Below, one piece after another: positions 10,517-21,907 of a DNA stretch of 64,000 nt. Location: NCBI GenBank assembly GCA_964030475.1, contig CAXIPT010000007.1, positions 1,089,745 through 1,153,744 on the forward strand, given 5' to 3'. The first letter of the stretch is position 1. Each line of letters opens with the position of its first letter. Source of the DNA: Tethya wilhelma (lineage: Eukaryota; Porifera; Demospongiae; Tethyida; Tethyidae). Below the pieces are notes generated by a model that did not search any database, had not been told where the DNA came from, and worked only from the letters and a program-made list of their open reading frames with translations. The translations under genes and the position numbers were made by a program.

Positions 10517-13500
10517 ACACACACACACACACGCAAACACACACACACACAAATACAGGAAGGAAGAACAGTTCTTCATTTTGCCTGTGATTCTCATTCA
10601 ACAAGTGAAACACTAAGATGGCTATTGAAGAAAAAAAATTCCGTCAAAATTTTGAACAGCACAACTAATGTGAATAATATTCTGTTGTTTATGAACAAAT
10701 TTAAATGATGAATAATTTTTTTTTCTCCTCTTGCTTAAAATTAACTTGTCTACTTACATTACTGAATGGGGATTGTTCTCTAAATCTAATTCTCAGACTG
10801 GCCTCACTCCTCTGTTGACAGCCTGTACCAATGGAAATGTGGCAGCTGTGGAAGCACTTGTTACTCAGGACCAGCTTGACACAGCTGTACATGTATGTGA
10901 TGATAATGGCCAGGGTGCTCTACATCTGGCAGCCAAGAATGACTCTTCATCTCTTGTTCAGCTGCTCCTTGAAAAAGGATGTCGGAGTGATGCACAAGAC
11001 TCTGAGGTGAAATACTGTTACTAACAATCACAGACCAACTTTTGATGTGTTTATGTTGACCAAATTGAATGACAATACACACAGGGGAACACAGCTTTAC
11101 ATGTCGCCTACAAGAAATCTAGCAGTTCTGTCATCACTATTCTAACAGATGTGGAAAATGGGAGAATAAAAATGATACCTAATAAGGTGAACAAAATTTT
11201 TTTTAAAAAAAATGATGTTAATTTGTCACTGTGACACTGTGTGTTCTACTCATCCGTCCCCTGCATGTATTGTGTCTGTGTCAGGCTGGAGCAGGTGCTC
11301 TATGAATATTGATCGCTAGCCTGTTTTGTTTATAATAGACGTTATCCAGTCCATTGACCATTGTTCCTAAAGAATGCAATTGATAGCTCGGCTTTTAATG
11401 CAGTCATGAATACCAATGTTACCGTAGTGACCTGATTTTTTGATTTTTTACCTGTATGCCAAAAGTGGGCGTAGCTGCAAATATTACTAGCGATGTCAGA
11501 CAAAAAAATAAAGTTTTCTGGATTGCTAATCTGTGCTCAGATTTGAATAGAGGACATCAGTAGGAACTCAGCGATACCCATAGTTNCTACTCCCACTGTG
11601 GCAGAATCAGACTTGGAGGAAGAACTATCCAAGCTCATCCCAGAGATCCAACAGATTTGCTCTACAAGGAAGCAACGTCCCACAGTCACTGAATTTCAAC
11701 CACCTAAAGCTCAAGCAACACCACAAACACAAATTCAACCTCAAGCTCAAGCCATGCGGCAAGCAGAAGTTCAACCTCAAGCTAAACCAATTGGCTGGAT
11801 GGACAAACTGCTTAGAATATTTCGAAGGAAAAGATCTACACCTACTGAAGTTCATTCACTTCCTCAAGCAGAACCAACAAAACTGGACGAACAATCTCTG
11901 GATGAAACCAGAAAAGATATTCCCGATACTCAAACAGAAAAAAATAAATCACCTGTCACTGAAGAAGCCAAGCCATCAGCTGCTAACACTGACAAGGAAA
12001 GCAAATCAGAAAGTATTGTTCTAAAAGTCAGCAATGACCAAACATTGTTGATCAATGAACGACTCAAGATTTCAATTTCTCTAGATGATAAGAAAAAACC
12101 TGCTCTCATTCTCAATGTTCTGGATTTTGCCGGGCAAAAGCAGTACCGTCCAATGCACCACTGCTTCCTCACGAGACGATCAATGTATGTGGTGGTATTT
12201 GACTTACAGGACTTCATTAGTATTGACACGACAAACCCTTTTGAGGAGATCCGCTACTGGCTCCACTCTATCCACGCCCATGCTCTTCCTGCTGTCCCTG
12301 GCAAAGAGGAAACACCACTGAGGAATGTCTGTCTTGTGGGCACCCACCGAGAGCCATCCGATGATACCAAAATTGACAAAGCAACACTTAAAGAAATTAA
12401 CGATTTGATAAAGAGAGAGCTAGAAGATGATGATCGGTGTATCAGCCACCTTCATTTCATGGGACCCAATGGCGACGAAATCTTCTTAGCTGTTGAGAAT
12501 TCGATTGAGGATCGTGAATCCAGTGGAGCCAGAGCTCTTCAGGAGGAGATTCTAAAAGCATCACAAAAGTTATCCTTTTTAGGTGAACAGTACCCTGTCA
12601 CGTGGTTCACATTTAATAAGGAACTAACTAGATTGAAGGAGTCCCTCAGGCAAAGCAAGTCCTCTCTAGTCATCAAGATAGACGAGGTGCTCAGGATGGC
12701 CAAAAAGTGTGGTATCACAGACCAAGATGGGCAACAGTTGATTCTGGAGTTCTTCCACGAGACAGGAAAGATGGTCTGTCTCAGTAAGTTGTATTAAGTG
12801 ATGCATTGAGGATTATAAGTTTAGACTATTCTTTTCGTTTTGCACAGAATTTCTACCTCTTCTCTTCATCAGCAAAGAAGAGCATACTGAGCTGGAAGAG
12901 CTGGTGTTACTCGATCCAAAATGGCTGATTGACATCATGATGCATGTCGTTGAGTTAGATTATCGGTCTGAAATTCAAAACAAGCACATCAGAGAACTCA
13001 ACAAAACAGGTGTTGCCTGCAGCGATCTTCTGAAACAGGCCTGGACTGGATACCTTCAAAAACCAGTGGAGGAGACGTTTCGCCAAATGTGTCTCATGCT
13101 TCAGGCGGAAGCATTGATCCATCCCATCAGAAGCATTCCACAGCTGCCATCTGATACCAGTGATACTGCTACCACACAATCATACAGTGAGTCAATCCAA
13201 ATGAAATACACCACCCTACACAATTATCCAGCACATGCAATTCTTCCTAATACAGCCACAGAAAAGCAGCCACAGTATCTTGTTCCTGGGAAACTCCCTG
13301 AGAAGATTGCGGAGGAGCCTGTCCAGTGTTCAAGGTGGACCACATTCTACTTTGATTTCCAGCGGTTTCTTCCCAGGGAGATCTACCACAGACTGGTGTG
13401 TCTACTGTTGGCTGTTACTCAGAGAGAGAAATCCATAGATAAGCCATACCTGTCGAAGAATATGTGCCAATTCAAGAACATTGATCGATGTAATTGGTGC

Positions 13501-14088
13501 ATCACAATGGAGGAACAGCAACACAGGCTGAAGGTTGCTGTACTGTAAGTCAAATAGCATGCATAATTTTTCTTTAAATTATTAACTTAAGTTACTTTAA
13601 TAATTCAAAGTGCTAGGGATACTGACCCAAGGACTCCTACTGACCACATTAACGCCTTTCACACCGAATATCTCCGAAAGATTTGTGTGCACTCTAACAT
13701 GGAGAGACTGAGATATGTTGGTGGCCCTCTACTGGATCCCTGTACTCAAACTAAGTGTGGAAAGACGAATGTTATAAGATATGTCTACTATTTTGAAAAA
13801 GAAGATCGGCCTTCAGAATCTAATTGTCCAAATTGTTTTAAAACATACGATATCAACCAGTTCCTATCAGATCAGGTATACTACCAGTAATTATATGATT
13901 CAGGCATGCATTTGAAATTCTTTGTAATATTCATGACAGTCATTTTGTTTGGTATAATTATATCACCAGGTCACAGAGTCTGAAGAATCAGACTCTAAGG
14001 ATGAAGACACTGAATCAGATCAGAGCCAAACAGAGGCAGACACACCTCCTTCTAATACAGGTGAGTTTGTGTGCACGTGTGTGTGTGT

Positions 14089-14124
<36 letters not shown>

Positions 14125-14382
14125 ATTGAAGGAATTCACGAGATCGGAAGAGCGTCGTGNNNNNNNNNNNNNNNNNNNNNNNNNNNNNNNNNNNNNNNNN
14201 NNNNNNNNNNNNNNNNNNNNNNNNNNNNNNNNNNNNNNNNNNNNNNNNNNNNNNNNNNNNNNNNNNNNNNNNNNNNNNNNNNNNNNNNNNNNNNNNNNNN
14301 NNNNNNNNNNNNNNNNNNNNNNNNNNNNNNNNNNNNNNNNNNNNNNNNNNNNNNNNNNNNNNNNNNNNNNNNNNNNNNNNNN

Positions 14383-14433
<51 letters not shown>

Positions 14434-15384
14434 CACATGTGTGAGTAAATTACTGCATATAATTATAATGTTATAGCTACCACTCAAGAAGACTTACCTC
14501 AATCACCTTCTCTCAGTGGCACTGTTCAGAATGAAGAGCTCTCTGTCTCTGTCTCATCAACAGGTATATATAGGTTATATTTACATCAGACTCTCATTTT
14601 ACTTTATTACAAATTCTGCAACATGCTGCAGCTTCTCCTACAACCAGTGAAGGTGTGGAACAACCATCTGATTCGAAATGTCAACCTGAGCATTATGATG
14701 TCATACTGTTAAAGAGCCAAAATCAGGTATGTATTATCTGTAACATTGCCGTCACATAAGGCATTCTCTGCATAGAGATGTTTGAAGCCAAATATTAAAA
14801 ATGGTATCTATACATGTACGTTGTTGGTGTCTTTATGATTATTTTACATCAATTCCTATACAGGCCAAAGATCAAAACTCTGATACTAGCAATGCTAGTG
14901 CAGCTGCTGTTAGAACACCTTCAAATACAAATACTGCAACAGCTTCTCCTGCAAACAGTGATGTTCCTCAAAGCTTAGATTCTACACCTAATACTATTGG
15001 TGAGTCTACACTAGCTGACTCTGAGTCTCTTATGGATGTTTACTCACTGACTGGCACGTACACACACATACACCACATTGTTTATTCATGATTCTTATAG
15101 ATGGGAGTGATTGGTATTATATCTGTCGCTATTTGAAAAAACTGGACAACTCTCAGATTATTCGACTTGGTGCTGTGTTAGGCTTGGATATATTCAACCT
15201 TAAGAAGATGAAGACCCTCCCTGATGATATGGTGGAAGCTTGGTTGAGAAAGGAAGACAAAGTCACAAAGATATGCGGCTGTCAACTCACATGGAGTGTT
15301 TTAGCTGATGCTCTAAGAGAAATAGGACAAAATGGCATAGCTGATGATATAGAAAGAGACCAATGTACCTATAGCAAGTTATGA
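8088..15384 (+). CDS. Kelch-ankyrin-Roc-COR-death domain protein (interrupted by gaps)
   Basis: Exons read from splice sites: 8088-8123, 8516-9428, 9957-10123, 10182-10295, 10359-10481, 10559-10669, 10797-11006, 11085-11186, gap near 11586, 11587-12783, 12848-13544, 13611-13875, 13970-14060, N block, 14477-14563, 14632-14726, 14864-14999, 15101-15384. Phases agree at all readable junctions except that 10481 is followed by a CA repeat instead of GT. The first 305 residues form kelch blades (LYVGGY, LLVGGI, LLVAGAYNNG, LFLAGGIG, LLAIGGV, VVAIGGV). Ankyrin repeats follow (DGVTAVHVACSKDNL, TGLTPLLTACTNGN, NGQGALHLAAKND, GNTALHVAY). Then a Roc GTPase with G3 DFAGQ and a G4-like THRE, a COR domain with LLDPKWLIDIM, a Ser/Thr/Pro/Asp-rich linker, and a C-terminal death domain (WYYICRYL, LGAVLGL, TWSVLADALREIG). 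The P-loop is not visible and should lie in the 11187-11586 gap. At least 1,540 residues are encoded. DAPK1 shares ankyrin-Roc-COR-death but has a kinase where this has kelch. Confidence 0.85.
9430..9956 (+). repeat. Degenerate tandem copies inside intron 2
   Basis: Three diverged copies of a unit containing CATTTTGCATCTCT, then CCTCTCTGAC and CCATGTTGGCT, start near 9437, 9537 and 9719. They fill most of the intron after the kelch exon. No coding frame is associated with them. Confidence 0.5.
10482..10556 (+). repeat. (CA)n microsatellite at an exon-intron boundary
   Basis: About 75 bases of CA units with a few interruptions lie between two ankyrin-repeat exons. The downstream acceptor AAATACAG is clear, but no GT donor follows the upstream exon. 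Either a few bases were lost in assembling the repeat or a non-canonical donor is used. Confidence 0.8.
14141..14159 (+). other. Illumina sequencing adapter remnant
   Basis: The 19 bases AGATCGGAAGAGCGTCGTG match the start of the standard TruSeq adapter read-through sequence. They lie directly against the N block that starts at 14160, at the edge of a TG microsatellite. This is untrimmed adapter in the assembly, not genomic DNA. Confidence 0.97.
14160..14382. other. Assembly gap of 223 Ns inside a (TG)n intron
   Basis: The gap is bounded by the adapter remnant on the left and a TG run on the right. It falls in the intron between the acidic-linker exons of the kelch-Roco gene, so coding loss is not required: the exons at 13970-14060 and 14477-14563 join in compatible phase. 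Confidence 0.95.
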
Positions 15385-15529
15385 TTGTTCTACATTAATT
15401 TTGCATGTGAATTACTTTCTGTAAACATGTTCAGGCAAGTTTAGGTGTTCTGTTTCTCCTCTTTTTTTTATACTTTAAATATTATTTTGAAACTTTAACT
15501 CATGATCAATGAGCAAATACTAGTGTCAT

Positions 15530-16570
15530 AATTATATGGGAAAACAGCATTCATGTGGAAACAATGGTCTATTGTTGTGCCAGGTGTGTGCACTGATGCA
15601 TGTGACTGTGAGTTGGAGTATTCATAAAGGAAATGATAAGAATGGTCATTGTTTAGAGATAATTATTCATGACAGTGTAGTCTCATGTGAGTTACTATGG
15701 AATGGGGGAAATCACAATGCAACAGTTAAGCAGCTATTGAATGCAATTGCAATACCTAAATTATTGTGCCTATGAGTGCATGTGACATCCATTATTATGT
15801 TAAATTTGTACTATAAAGTTTTTAATAAGTATAAAGTAGTAGTTGAATAAGAAGTAGAGCCAATAAGAAGAGCCAATAGTTTAGTAGTTTGAATAAGTTT
15901 TATTGCTCGGTTATCAGCCCACACTTTTGAACCATGCATACATGTGCATGCACTTAAATGAGCTATATCAATGATTCATACACATAATAATAATTATTCA
16001 AGTTGCCAAGGGTATCGTTATAAGATTTTCTATTTCAACAGCATGTTGTTTCTCTCATAATCTGCTATCAGGTGCATAAATAATTATTAAAGTTGTACAC
16101 AAGTCGGACAACAAAACAATGGGAAACAATTCCAATATTGTTTATGCTAGGTACATGTGCATGCATGTGCGTTGATCATGACTGATGATACATGCAACTG
16201 TGTGTGTCACTACAATAACCTAACTTATTAGCTTCTCTTGCTAGACTGCATGTGATAGTGTTATGTGCTGGGCACTGATGTGACATGAAAATGCATAGCA
16301 ACTATGATATAGAGAGCACTCAGACAGTCACTCAATCAATAGTTTTGTCTTGCATGGGAGTCAAGAACAACTCATGACTACAGCACTGTATTCATAATGG
16401 GAAAGAATGCACTATTGTGTATCAGGTGTGTGTGTGTGCAGTGATGAATGTAATCTGTGTGTGTAGGAGATGAAGGAAATGAATGCGGCTATTATAATAA
16501 TGAATAATGAATGTAGTTTCATGTGAGTTACTATGGGATGATATAAATGCTTCATTGACAACAGACTAGT
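15530..16570 (+). repeat. Diverged direct repeat in the intergenic region after the kelch-Roco gene
   Basis: Two copies, about 15530-15740 and 16390-16570, share the order AATGGGAAA, CTATTGTTGTGCCAGGTGTG (CACTATTGTGTATCAGGTGTG in the second), a GTGCACTGATG-like block and CATGTGAGTTACTATGG. No frame of note is present. The rest of 15385-17358 shows no gene, only AT-rich DNA, a hairpin and a CA repeat. Confidence 0.55.
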
Positions 16571-16762
16571 AGTCTTTGCAGTATTTCAATTGTGCATGAT
16601 TAATTTTTAGTCTTATGAGGTCAATCATCGTTCAACCAAGAGTCAATACCATTAATGTGGTAGCGGTCGACACAGTAGAAAAGTCTAAAGTTAGTGAATT
16701 TGTAGCCCACTATCGTACCGACCTTTACCAGTCAGTCGAACTAAATATAGGGAGGGGGTCCA

Positions 16763-16829
16763 TAGTCTCGCGTAGCCAGACCCCTTTCGCTCCGCCTATC
16801 AGCGAAAGGGGTCTGGCTACGCGAGACTA
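16763..16829. repeat. Hairpin MITE with TAGTCTCGCGTAGCCAG ends
   Basis: Perfect 29-base arms (16763-16791 and 16801-16829) flank a 9-base loop. The outer sequence TAGTCTCGCGTAGCCAG recurs in the VKORC1 intron element at 21115, so these are two copies of one foldback family. Confidence 0.85.
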
Positions 16830-17204
16830 GGGGGTCCATGCACTCTAAGTAATATTATGAAATACTATGGGGAGTCTATATAATTTTATATGTAATGAAA
16901 TGAGTATAGTTTATAATCAAAAATGCCCACCCCATAATTATTAAAAAAGACAATACCGTAGTAGCAGTCAGCTGTGATGTTTTGTCGAACTCATACTACA
17001 TCATCACTTGTAAGTGTCCAAAGGTGAATGAGTTCAGCTACATGTTATTTGGCCATGGATATTATAGCTTTATTATTTGGCTAATATAATAATTATTATA
17101 ATACAATTAATACATTAATGCACACCAAAAAAAAAGAAGTAATGATTAATGATCTACAATACTCGCCACAAACATCATTGTACAATAGTGGTAGCTAGCC
17201 TGCA

Positions 17205-17205
<1 letters not shown>

Positions 17206-17236
<31 letters not shown>

Positions 17237-17331
17237 GTACTTATGTACACACACACACACACACACACACGTACTTATGTACACACACACACACACACAC
17301 ACACACACGTACGTACACACACACACATGCT
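17206..17331 (+). repeat. (CA)n microsatellite with GTACTTATGTA interruptions
   Basis: Three CA blocks are separated by GTAC-type spacers, two of them reading ACGTACTTATGTACAC. The tract lies just downstream of the PARP gene D stop codon. Confidence 0.9.
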
Positions 17332-17358
17332 ACATATACAGCACACCATTATATTAAG

Positions 17359-20314
17359 TTAATCCTTGAAGTCAATCAGATAAGCAGGGTAGGCTTTTTC
17401 ATGATCATAAATAACAAAAATGTCCGAATTTCCTGTGTGTCCACTCACACTATCATATAGTTCATCCTCAAAATCTCCCTTCGGACCTTCAATGCTATTG
17501 CTGGAATGGGAAGCATCCATTGAGTCTAGAACTCCGAGTCCAAGGTTGAATATCCCTGGAAGGCTGGGACTAGCTATTAATGGATGTGGTGAATTAAACG
17601 GCTTAGAGGCCGATTTGTGCTTTTTCACTGGAGGTTTCTTTAGATTATGGTCTGATGGACAACGATATGTTTCACCGGTAAGGACCTTTGCAAGGATAAA
17701 TTGTCTTGTAGAGCCATTTTGATGTGCATAACTTCTGGAGTAGCTAGCATTCACGGCAAAATAAGTCCCTGTACCCCACATTCCCGAGGAAGCGTATCGA
17801 AAGTCGAATCCTTGCTCTGACTTGTATATTTTCTCTGGAGGGGTTCTCCCTGTGCCATGAAAGAGCTCCTTTTCATTCACAACTCCTCCATTTTTTTCAT
17901 GCATGCGTTGCTTTGAGAAGCTGTATCTGTCCCACTGCCATTTGTTCTGGATTCTCGCAACATTGGTGATGTCTACTCGAGGCAGTGTCTCACGAATACG
18001 ACTGGCTACTTTGTTCCATTCCAAACTTTCACGCTGTACAGATTTTAGCTCAACTTTCTCTGTTTGCTGTTCCCAGTTTTCTGGCAGCTCAACCTTTTGA
18101 GCTGTTGCCACTCTAGATCTCTGAGTGAGAAACTTTTTCTCGAGAGCATGTTTTTGCTCAATAATGACCACCAGAAGTTTATCCAGGTAGCCTTCAACTC
18201 CTTCAAGTTGTAGTTTGCCATTGACAATTTCAGCAGAAGCAAAGTAACGACTAGCACATTTCTGCAAGGCTAGACCAGTCTCTTCAACTGGTTCTGGGAG
18301 TGAGATGCTTTTCTTGATGATCGACTTTTCCAGCTCTAATTTCAAACACTCGATTGCCGTTGGGATATCTTCTGGAAGGCCATTAATGCTGAAACTGAGA
18401 CACACTCCTTTAGGAACAATCTTCTGATGAATCTTGTACTCTTTATTTGTGTCTTGATTAGTATACGTCATTTGAGTCAAGTCAAACACGTATGTTGTAC
18501 TATCTTTAACAATCATAAAGGACTTGGTCACAGACTTCTTCCTTTCAGTCTCAATCTCTTCTGACTTGTCTGGCGAAAAAGGAACCAACTTACCACTTTC
18601 ATTTTCATACATCCATTGAAAGTTTGCACCTGGTTTGTGTTGAATGGCACGTACATTGTTGGATCGCACATTCCTCTGTGCCATGTTTTCAAAATTGATT
18701 GTATATTTGGCAGTCCCAATTTTGGTTGGAACTTCACAAGTGAACAAGCCAGTGGGATTCAGTTTGAACTCTTTAGTGAGCTTTGAACAAATTTCGGAAC
18801 TGTATGGAGTAAAATTGCCGTCATCTGCCTCCCAAAGCCACAGATCTTCATTTCGAGGAGATTTCAATGTGCTTAGAAACATTGATATGGAGCTTGTTTT
18901 GGCTATTTTGTCTTTCTTGCTAAATAGCTCATCGGACACTAAAGTGGCAAAGGCATTCACTGGGATGCTTCGTTTGGTGTCATTGTTCACCACACAAAAC
19001 TCGACTGCAAATCTCTCTTCAATGCCTGAAAATAATGTCTTGGCTGTTTCTGGTTTACTGAAGAGTGGGATGTAGTGGCACTGCAAAGAGAAGTCTTCCA
19101 CTTTTAGCTCATCTTTTAGTTTACCAATGAGTGTCTTCACGAATTTCTCCACAACTTGAAGATCTTCTACTCTTCCAGAGATATTCACACCATTTCCACT
19201 CTTCATTAAGGTTATCTTAGGGACGTAAGCTGACTGAGTGATTGACCTTAACTGTTCTTGGAAATGGTCAATGCGAGATGTAATCAACCTGGCGTGAAGT
19301 GGATCACATACAATCTGTCTATAACTACCCTTGGTAGGAGGGTGGTGCACTTGTACAAGTGGAGTGACAGCTGGTGTACATGTGTGCTGTTTGCTGTGAA
19401 CCGATTCCTGACTGCCTGGGCCAGTCAGGGATACTGCCAGTCGCACGCGCTTGTACTCTCTATTGTTCATTGCATCACAGGCTTCTGAAGCAGCTAGAGG
19501 GCTCTTATAAGTAATGTAAGCATAACTCTGATAATTATCTTCGAACACGCTTGGTTCTTCTGTCAATTCACCAAACTCGCTAAATGCTTTCTCCAGGTCA
19601 CAAACTCTCAGAGGATTGGGGCTCATAGTGACCATTACTGTACTACTGTGATTACTGCTAACAGGAACTTTACTAGTAATGGCTGGGAATCTACTTGCAG
19701 TGGGAGTCCGGGGAGCATACCATTCTGAGGAGTATGAATGAGAGGTATCATTTGGGAGCTGTGCGGGAGTAAGACTCGTGTACTTTGACACGCACTATGC
19801 TGCTATCAATTTTTGTACCATTGTAAAGCTGGACAGCCTTTTGTGCATCTTCATAACAGCTATAGTTGACGTAAGCCCAATTAAAGCCCTCCTTGCCTTG
19901 GTTTATTTTCACACTAAGAACTTGTGCATCTGGGCTCACAAGTTGAAACTTTGTAGCTAGAGTAGTCTCATTTGTTTCTTTCGACAGCTCCGTGACTTTG
20001 ACTGTATACTGCTTCATTGTAAAATGCTGCTGACTACTGGTACCAGTGGGTCCACTTTTACATTGTCGCTTCACAGTAATTGTGCGACCATGAACTCTTG
20101 TTTGATTCATCTGTTGAATAGCATCTTCAGCATCTAAACTTTTGTAATAGTTTACAAAGGCATAGTTTTCACCACTGTTACCTCTATGTAAGACCACTTG
20201 GCATCTTCCAAACTGTGCAAATATATTTTCCAAGTAGTCAGAAGTCACACAGGGAAGCAAGTGATTCACTTTCAAAGAAACGAAATTGGGATTGGACTTC
20301 CAGAAGTTTGCCAT
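17359..20314 (-). CDS. RRM-KH-WWE-PARP mono-ADP-ribosyltransferase, gene D (one frameshift)
   Basis: Same architecture as gene C. RRM1 (about 10-85, YAFVNYYKSLDAEDAI), RRM2 (NWAYVNYSCYEDAQKAV), RRM3 (YAYITYKSPLAASEA), KH-like region, WWE pair (EDLWLWEADDGNFTPYS and FQWMYENESGK) and ART domain with LFHGT, GTGTYFAVNASYS and AYPAYLIDF; again no catalytic Glu in the third position. The start is the ATG at 20314 (MANFWKSNPNF), just inside a TATCTTAG acceptor-like site, so an upstream untranslated exon is likely. The frame changes by one base between RRM2 (ending VKVHESY, stop at 19748) and the rest (open from about 19790); gene C reads through here. This is a real frameshift or a base error. A 40-residue insert in the ART domain (around FNSPHPLIASPSLPGIFNLG) is absent from B and C. 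Confidence 0.82.
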
Positions 20315-20635
20315 CCTAAGATATGACACATCATTGACATGATGATTGACTGGACACATGAGTACATTTAGTTTCAGCAGTAACTTTTTTTAGGTTTCTA
20401 TTCTTCTAAATTTTTATATACTTACGTGATTTGCAACTATGTGTGACAAGTCTGAAGACTCCTGATAATCTTGCAGTGTGAAACAGCTCATAGACCATAG
20501 AATAACAGGGCTATTGTTATGGTCAGCTGGAAAACCCGACTGGCATGCACGGGGAACCCCCAGGGAATTCCATGACGTCATAATCATGGCTGTTATATGT
20601 GACATTATCGATCTTTACCACATAAGTCTTTGACA
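20315..20635. promoter_or_regulatory. Shared head-to-head 5' region of PARP gene D and VKORC1
   Basis: About 320 bases separate the two divergent start codons, so both promoters must lie here. A full palindromic cAMP-response-type site TGACGTCA is at 20573-20580, 56 bases before the VKORC1 start. Donor GTAAGT on the minus strand near 20425 suggests a 5' exon for gene D. Bidirectional control is inference. Confidence 0.5.
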
Positions 20636-21619
20636 ATGGGCTGCATCACTGCAACTATTGTCTTTCTCTGTGTGAGTGGTGTGCTCCTCTCTCTCTACGC
20701 CATCAAGATCGAGCAGCAGAAGCATGCTGATGAGAGCTACGAGGCCACTTGTGACCTTGATGAAACAATATCCTGCTCACAAGTCCTCACATCAGAGTGA
20801 GTAAAACTAGATGAAATTCATCCCTGTATATTTGACCAAAGTTTCATTTGTGATCATGTATACAATGCAGGTATAGCATAGGTTTTGGTGTGGTGTCCAA
20901 GCTTCTTGGAGAGGATCATGTTCTCAATGTACCCAACTCGTACGGAGGACTTGTCTTCTTTCCACTGATGCTCATATTGAGTAAGTGAATCTCGAATAAT
21001 TTACACTAGTCCTATGGTATCGCTAGCCACACCAGCCTGTTGTGAAGAGTCTCAGTGGCAAGTGAAATCCTTGTCTACATATATAGTCCTATGTCTGGAC
21101 ACGTGCTAGAGTCTTAGTCTCGCGTAGCCAGTCCCTCTCTAATATATATTCCCTTCGCACAAGCATGCGTGTGGAGCAAATATTAGAGAGGGGCTGGTTA
21201 CGTAAGACTAGTGGAATGTATGGCTAAGTCAAAAGAGACTTGTATAGTTTCTGAGTCACAAATTATGTTCCTCTTCTGTAGGTCTGTTTTCATCCTCGTT
21301 GGCTGTCCTACTCTCCGTCCTCCTCTCTCTGATCTCCTGTGTTGCATCGGTCTACCTCATCTACGTCCTATTCTACGTGCTCAACAAGATCTGCCTCGTG
21401 TGCATGCCTGTTCACTTCATCAATCTCTTCCTCTTCATCCTGTTCACCCTCAAGTGGAGGACGTTGGATGGTGGAACCAGTAGCACCGCCAAGAGTGCTG
21501 GGAACAGACAGAGTGGTAGTCGTGGTGATGGTGGGGTGAGCAGAGACGGTCATGGCTCTGCTAACGTGTCTCCCAGGAGCAAGAAAGGAAGGAAAGGGAA
21601 AGCCAAGAAGGAGCAGTGA
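20636..21619 (+). CDS. VKORC1: Vitamin K epoxide reductase
   Basis: Three exons: 20636-20796, 20871-20980 and 21282-21619; phases agree. The product is about 202 residues and should be an ER membrane enzyme that reduces vitamin K epoxide using paired cysteines. Visible hallmarks are an N-terminal hydrophobic segment (IVFLCVSGVLLSLYAI), the luminal pair in CDLDETISC followed by S (CSQVL), the glycine stretch SIGFG, and the redox centre CLVC in the last-but-one membrane segment. The C-terminal tail after TLKWR is unusual: about 65 residues of Gly, Ser, Lys and Arg ending in RSKKGRKGKAKKEQ, where human VKORC1 ends soon after the last helix with a short basic tail. A lysine-rich end could act as an ER retrieval signal. 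Confidence 0.93.
21115..21210. repeat. Hairpin MITE in VKORC1 intron 2
   Basis: Arms 21115-21144 and 21181-21210 pair with a few mismatches. The left end TAGTCTCGCGTAGCCAG matches the element at 16763. The loop contains AAGCATGCG. It lies wholly within the intron. Confidence 0.8.
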
Positions 21620-21907
21620 TATTAAAAAGGTTGACTTCTAGTTTTCAAATTATACGTATAAAAATAATCATTAATTTTTTTTATAGAGGGCTTTTCTTAC
21701 AAAGTTATTTTTGTGACTTCTATAGATTCAATTTTTCACATGGTGTATAAATATGATCATATTATTTCAATCTTTCTTACAAATTTAATATGATCAGTGA
21801 ATAGTTTTAACTTTGAAGAATACACAGACACAGACATTTTGTACAATACATATACATGTACTTTCATTAAAACACTCAAACTTAAATATTGCGTGGTGAT
21901 CAAAGGG

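Noticed and set aside
11285..11305. Possible ankyrin or Roc exon after TGTGTCAG (AGAGAL then stop)
   Set aside because: An in-phase stop after six codons and no P-loop; the missing exons are more likely lost at the N near 11586.
14020..14487. Several frames of His-Thr or Cys-Val repeats running through the N block
   Set aside because: They are translations of CA/TG microsatellite and N bases.
19766..19790. A 25-base GT...AG stretch that would repair the frame of PARP gene D if spliced
   Set aside because: Far shorter than any other intron here (the shortest clear ones exceed 45 bases), so a base change is the better explanation.
20414..20605. Minus-strand 63-residue frame upstream of PARP D as its first coding exon
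   Set aside because: It ends at a good GTAAGT donor but in a phase that does not join the RRM1 frame; at most a 5' untranslated exon.
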